The notes below the pieces were generated by a model. The model searched no databases, was not told the origin of the DNA, and was given only the letters and a program-made list of their open reading frames with translations. The translations under genes and the position numbers were made by a program. From NCBI RefSeq assembly GCF_001889405.1, contig NZ_CP017921.1, positions 572,057 to 636,056 of the forward strand: DNA of 64,000 nt, written 5' to 3'. Below are positions 60,325 to 64,000 of this stretch, in pieces; position 1 is the stretch's first letter; every line of letters begins with the position of its first letter. Origin of the DNA: Methanohalophilus halophilus (lineage in GTDB: Archaea; Halobacteriota; Methanosarcinia; Methanosarcinales; Methanosarcinaceae).

Positions 60325-60882
60325 TTATTCAAGCAAAGCTTTTCCAGTGGTTTTTGCTTCATCCATTAATTCTGTGTTATTTTTCACTGCACCCGGTTCA
60401 TAATAACCTGCAGCAAGCAATGTATTCTTATTTTCCATCCCGAAAAACTGATTCATCAGTCCACCGAATTCATCAAATACCGGTTTGTACTGATCCTTTT
60501 CAGGGAATCCCTGAGAACCCACCAATACAAGTTTCTTGCCGGCATTGATACGTGGAGAAAAATCCGGGTTGATCAGAGAATAGAACCTGTCTATGAATGA
60601 ACGTGCCTGACCCGTAAACTGGCCGAAATAGATGGGTGAGCCAAAAACAATACCGTCAGCATCGATGATTGCATCCAGAGCCTTTTCCATATCATCTTCA
60701 AGTTTGCACCTTTCATGAGCTTTACAGTAGCCACAAGCCTGACATCCTGTGAAATCCATCTCATTGATATTGAATTTCCTGACATCCGCACCGGCTTCAG
60801 AAGCTCCGTCAAGTACCTGCTGCACAAGAACATCTGTATTACCGTCCTTACGTGGACTGCCTACAAAACCTACCACTTTCAT
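60325..60882 (-). CDS. flavodoxin-fold NADPH-dependent FMN reductase family protein
   Basis: A 185-residue flavoprotein from MKVVGFVGSPRKDGNTD (ATG at 60882; a start three codons earlier is also open). SPRKDGNTD binds the FMN phosphate; ACGYCK-x-HERC is the CxxCx(2-5)C-type cluster of iron-sulfur flavoproteins, and GSPIYFGQFTGQARSFIDR is the family's flavin-stacking segment. It probably carries a 4Fe-4S cluster (Isf type), as in Methanosarcina, and reduces oxygen or peroxide or passes electrons. Cytosolic. TATA-like TTTATGTATATATGG near 60966-60980 (minus strand). Confidence 0.88.
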   Translation of the reverse strand: MKVVGFVGSPRKDGNTDVLVQQVLDGASEAGADVRKFNINEMDFTGCQACGYCKAHERCKLEDDMEKALDAIIDADGIVFGSPIYFGQFTGQARSFIDRFYSLINPDFSPRINAGKKLVLVGSQGFPEKDQYKPVFDEFGGLMNQFFGMENKNTLLAAGYYEPGAVKNNTELMDEAKTTGKALLE

Positions 60883-61197
60883 TGTTCTCACACCTGTTTG
60901 TATTCATGAATTATTTTTCAGTTCCTTTATGGAACGTTATTCGATGTATACGCAACAGACCATATATACATAAACCTTTCTATTTTTAGTCATGTTTCTT
61001 TTTAGTCTGAAATGTGTGATTAATCCACATTATCCATACCTGAAAAATCAGTACTTAGCTTACTTTTTGCAGCACATTCCCTTGTGGTCTCCAGGAAAAA
61101 AGCAACATTCCAGTAAATAGCAAAAATAAAAAAATGAAAAATATGGAAGTCTATAAGATTGGCTTATACGATGTGAGCTAAAATCGATTGGTATCAT

Positions 61198-61303
61198 GCA
61201 ATATTCCCACATCTTTTTTTTACTGCTTGATGCATACGTACATACGATGCTACGCATCGTAGATGGTAGTAGAGTATGGAAGGGCATGGATATGCCTGTA
61301 AAG
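61198..61303 (+). repeat. structured repeat, copy 3
   Basis: 106 nt nearly identical to copy 2: GCAATA, CCACATC, T-run, ACTGCTTGATG, stem 1 TACGATGC-TAC-GCATCGTA (61243-61261), stem 2 GGCAT-GGAT-ATGCC (61283-61296) and GTAAAG. The 60883-61456 gap contains the flavoprotein promoter and this element and nothing else recognisable. Confidence 0.65.
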
Positions 61304-61456
61304 CGACAGACACATAGATGACATATTTTCACAATTAAAGGATAGGAACTTTATCTAGCCTTTACATCCTGTTTTTGAGGAATTCTTCATAAGTTACGAA
61401 TGTAGTTTAGTTCCAAATTTGATTAATAGCAGCCAGTATATACTTCAAAAAATAGA

Positions 61457-61807
61457 TTATCCTTCACAGTACAATATCTTCAAATCTTGCCGAATGTGGG
61501 AAGAAATGTAAGGACTTAATGATTTTTCGGTAACCAGATCAACTTTTATCCCGAGCAAATCTTCCAGCTCTTCTTCCATTCTTATGTGATCAATCAAACT
61601 TTTCGTTTCAGAAAAACTCACAAGCAGATCAATATCACTATCCCTGGTTTGTTCTCTCCTGGAAAAGGAGCCAAAAAGACCCAGAAAAGCAATATCGTTA
61701 CGTTGGCAAAATGTTATGATTTACTCCCCTACACTCTTTTCAAGGTCCAGAGCCTGTGCAAGTTCAAATGGATTATTGATTCCATGAGAATGGTCTTTTG
61801 CTTGCAT
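61457..61807 (-). pseudogene. minimal nucleotidyltransferase gene with an in-frame stop
   Basis: From ATG at 61807 the frame reads MQAKDHSHGINNPFELAQAL, DLEKSVGE, then TAA (61723-61721), then IITFCQRNDIAFLGLFG, SFSRREQTRDSDIDLLVSF and GIKVDLVTEKSLSPYI. The catalytic GSF...DID pattern of MNT is intact but no ATG or GTG lies between the TAA and the motif, so no start supports a full product. The homologues at 54973 and 55670 show the missing N-terminal helix. One nonsense change suffices, so decay is recent. Confidence 0.75.
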
Positions 61808-61914
61808 TTTCACATGGAATTTTGGTTACTCATAATTAGTATATTTTGTCAACTACCTTCCTTCGTAGTAGTCAGATCTAAATATAGTCAGATTCAACGA
61901 CCCTTTTTTATATC

Positions 61915-63105
61915 TCACTTCACAATTTCCCCCAATCCCGTACACCTGCCCGTTTTGAGCACACACCCCACATTGATACAGGTATTGATTCCCGTATGCA
62001 CATCATCCCCCATGATAACTCCGAGTTTGCGCCGGCCTGAATCCACCTTTTCCCCTTTAACCATAACCCGGATAGTGCGACCGTCATGTCGGAGATTGGC
62101 AACCTTGGTGCCGGCTCCAAAATTACAATCCTGCCCGATCACGCTATCCCCCACATAACTGAGGTGCCCGATATTGGTATTATCCATCACCACGCAATTC
62201 TTGATTTCCACTGCATTGCCGATACGCACATTATCCCCTATGGCAGTGGACGGCCGGATGAAACAGTTCGGCCCGATATCACAATCTTTTCCAATAACCA
62301 CCGGTCCGATGATGTAGGCACCGTTGCGGATAACCGTACCTTCCCCCACAATTACCTCTCCCTTTAAGGTAGCATTGGGTTCCACTTCTCCCTCAATATT
62401 ACCCTCCAGCCCGAACAATACATGTTTGTTGGCAGTGAGCAGATCCCAGGGTCTGCCGATATCGATCCACACGTCCCTGAACACTTCATAGCCCACACTG
62501 GCACCGGAATCGATCAGCATCTGTATGGAATCCGTGATCTCGATTTCTCCGCGAGGTGATTCAGGGGTTCTGCGGATATGATCAAAGATCGCCTGTGGAA
62601 ACAGGTAGATTCCCGCATTGGCCAGGTTGGTCGGGGGGTTTTCAGGTTTTTCCACAATCCGGGTCACTTTCTCCCCGCCAGTACAGATAACTCCAAAATT
62701 ACAGGGGTCTTCTACTTCCTTGGCTGTCAATACCGCATCTTCTGACCTGTCGATCAGATTTTTAATCTGGACAGAACTTATCAGCATATCCCCGTTAAGC
62801 ACAATGAACCTGTCATCCACATAGTCTTCAGCACATCCGATGGCATGCCCCGTCCCATTCTGCTTTTCCTGGAGAACATACTCGATACTCACACTTTTCT
62901 GTAAACCATCCCCGAAATATTCCCGGATAGAATTTTCCATATAACCGCAAACTATCACAAATTCCTGAATACCTGCATCCACTGCCTCATCAATGATATG
63001 TTCCAGTATGGGTTTGTTCCCGATGGGCAGCATTACTTTGGGTCGCCTGTCCGTTAAAGGACGCATTCTTGTCCCCTGCCCCGCTGCCAGAATAACCGCT
63101 TTCAC
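61915..63105 (-). CDS. glmU: bifunctional sugar-1-phosphate nucleotidylyltransferase/acetyltransferase (GlmU-like)
   Basis: A 396-residue enzyme from the GTG at 63105, which overlaps the TGA of glmM by 4 bp. Residues 1-230: nucleotidyltransferase, with [33 protein letters not shown] and VLNGDMLI. Residues about 240-390: left-handed parallel beta-helix acetyltransferase with hexapeptide repeats ([27 protein letters not shown]). This archaeal type converts glucosamine-1-phosphate and acetyl-CoA to GlcNAc-1-phosphate and then UDP-GlcNAc. Coupled to glmM, it supplies UDP-GlcNAc for S-layer and glycan synthesis. Confidence 0.92.
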   Translation of the reverse strand: MKAVILAAGQGTRMRPLTDRRPKVMLPIGNKPILEHIIDEAVDAGIQEFVIVCGYMENSIREYFGDGLQKSVSIEYVLQEKQNGTGHAIGCAEDYVDDRFIVLNGDMLISSVQIKNLIDRSEDAVLTAKEVEDPCNFGVICTGGEKVTRIVEKPENPPTNLANAGIYLFPQAIFDHIRRTPESPRGEIEITDSIQMLIDSGASVGYEVFRDVWIDIGRPWDLLTANKHVLFGLEGNIEGEVEPNATLKGEVIVGEGTVIRNGAYIIGPVVIGKDCDIGPNCFIRPSTAIGDNVRIGNAVEIKNCVVMDNTNIGHLSYVGDSVIGQDCNFGAGTKVANLRHDGRTIRVMVKGEKVDSGRRKLGVIMGDDVHTGINTCINVGCVLKTGRCTGLGEIVK

Positions 63106-64000
63106 TGTATTGCACCCCTTGCAATACATACAGCTTCACCAAACAAATCATCCACATCCTTTCTGGCCTCAGCAGTGATACGAATTTTCGGTTCGGTACC
63201 AGACGGCCGCACAAGCACCCAGCCATCCTCCAGATCCACCCGAATTCCATCAATGGTAGTAACATCTCCCATCATTTCCAGGGATTGTTTGATCTGCTGC
63301 ATCGCCTGTTCCTTCCTGGCCTCAGGACATTCGATCGTCCCCCTGAGGGTGGGATAATGAGGCAGATCCTCAACAATCTTTGATAAGGATCTGCCTGCAA
63401 TCAAATTCACAATCCGGGCTGCTGCATAGATACCGTCGGGACAATACGATACGTCCGGGAAGATCCAGCTGCCTGAAGGCTCACCTCCAAAATAAGCGCC
63501 TGAAGCCTTGATCTTTTCTGCCACGTATACATCTCCAACTCTGCAGCGCAGCACCTCGGTTTCCCCTAGCGCATCATCTACTATCATGGAAGTATCCACA
63601 GGCACCACAACTTTTTCCTGTTTCTGTTGCAGGGCAAACAGAGCAAGCAATTCATCCCCCGAGACAAAATTACCCTGCTCATCCACAACCATCATCCGAT
63701 CCGCATCCCCGTCATGCGCAATGCCGATATCCGCCTCAAACGCCACCACTGCCTTGATAAGTTGGCCCAGATTTTTTTCCACGGGTTCGGGACTGCGTGC
63801 CGGGAAATATCCATCCGGCTGGCAGTTCAATGTAATTATCTCACAACCCAGTTTCCTGAGTAAATAAGGAGTGATCGTACTTCCGGCCCCGCAACCACAA
63901 TCCACGACAACACGTTTGTGACTGGGTTGCATTTTGCTTAAAATAGCATTGCAATGCCGCTCAACAAATTCTTCCCCATACTTCACATCTCCCACTTCAT
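63102..64000 (-). CDS. glmM: phosphoglucosamine mutase, C-terminal part (cut by window edge)
   Basis: The 3' two-thirds of a phosphohexomutase; the gene continues past position 64000, so the N-terminal domain with the catalytic phosphoserine is not in view. Visible: the magnesium-binding loop [14 protein letters not shown], the sugar-binding loop GGEPSGSW and the C-terminal phosphate-binding [12 protein letters not shown]. Converts glucosamine-6-phosphate to the 1-phosphate. Its last codons overlap the glmU-like start by 4 bp, so the two form an operon for UDP-GlcNAc synthesis. Confidence 0.9.
   Translation of the reverse strand, partial: EVGDVKYGEEFVERHCNAILSKMQPSHKRVVVDCGCGAGSTITPYLLRKLGCEIITLNCQPDGYFPARSPEPVEKNLGQLIKAVVAFEADIGIAHDGDADRMMVVDEQGNFVSGDELLALFALQQKQEKVVVPVDTSMIVDDALGETEVLRCRVGDVYVAEKIKASGAYFGGEPSGSWIFPDVSYCPDGIYAAARIVNLIAGRSLSKIVEDLPHYPTLRGTIECPEARKEQAMQQIKQSLEMMGDVTTIDGIRVDLEDGWVLVRPSGTEPKIRITAEARKDVDDLFGEAVCIARGAIQ

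Noticed and set aside
61060-61332. Minus-strand 90-codon frame across structured-repeat copy 3
   Set aside because: Low-complexity Ser/Lys/Cys content, no ribosome binding site, and the matching frame is not preserved in copies 1 and 2.

Overview
The window looks like a chromosomal piece of a methanogenic archaeon of the Methanosarcinaceae, probably a Methanohalophilus/Methanolobus/Methanococcoides-type methylotroph. This is inferred from archaeal TATA-box promoters, large surface proteins with PGF-pre-PGF domains and PGF-CTERM (archaeosortase) tails, DUF1616, Arch_ATPase/DUF234 and DUF4143 ATPases, rubrerythrin, and IS200/IS605 elements. No rRNA, tRNA, CRISPR array or methanogenesis gene was seen, so genus level is a guess.

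Layout. 0-12 kb: a surface-protein block: a CPBP membrane protease, a DUF1616 membrane protein, two tandem secreted papain-like (C1A) proteases and a divergent NosD-type beta-helix protein. 12-29 kb: an accessory region of small defence/toxin-antitoxin-like genes (DUF4143 ATPase, YgiT zinc finger, a DUF6978/DUF1828-like pair, an AbiEi-like regulator, a winged-helix/nucleotidyltransferase pair, a DUF234 ATPase, a RelE/antitoxin pair), two IS200/IS605-family elements with TnpB nucleases, and housekeeping islands (SIMPL protein, rubrerythrin, NAD-dependent epimerase). One TnpB element splits a membrane-protein gene. 29-44.4 kb: an AT-rich surface-polysaccharide island with two GT4 glycosyltransferases, a GT-C-like membrane protein, a flippase, a CBS-cupin protein, a sialic-acid-like synthase (NeuB type), a CMP-sugar synthetase fused to a KdsC-type phosphatase, and a methyltransferase/pyruvyltransferase fusion. 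It is bordered on both sides by wrecked polysaccharide genes. 45-50 kb: a giant GLUG-repeat surface protein. 50-56.5 kb: orphan antitoxin-like and minimal nucleotidyltransferase genes, a LysE exporter and small hypotheticals. 56.5-64 kb: TrkH potassium transporter, MFS exporter, second CPBP protease, FMN reductase, a nucleotidyltransferase pseudogene and the UDP-GlcNAc genes glmU-like and glmM (the latter runs off the edge).

How it fits together. GlmM and the GlmU-like enzyme should supply UDP-GlcNAc, the usual feedstock of the glycan island. The island would assemble and flip an acidic (nonulosonic-acid-containing and pyruvylated) glycan onto the envelope, where the PGF-CTERM proteins and their proteases also act. 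The accessory regions show repeated gene decay: at least eight recognisable pseudogenes or remnants, several sharing sequence with intact genes elsewhere in the window.

Most unusual signals: a roughly 106-nt, three-copy, two-hairpin dispersed repeat with compensatory stem changes (51.0, 52.9 and 61.2 kb); a winged-helix/nucleotidyltransferase pair whose inverted-repeat promoter occurs a second time, orphaned, at 14.5 kb; and an AbiEi-like protein with a nuclease-like N-terminus lacking its catalytic acid behind a perfect 18-bp palindrome.
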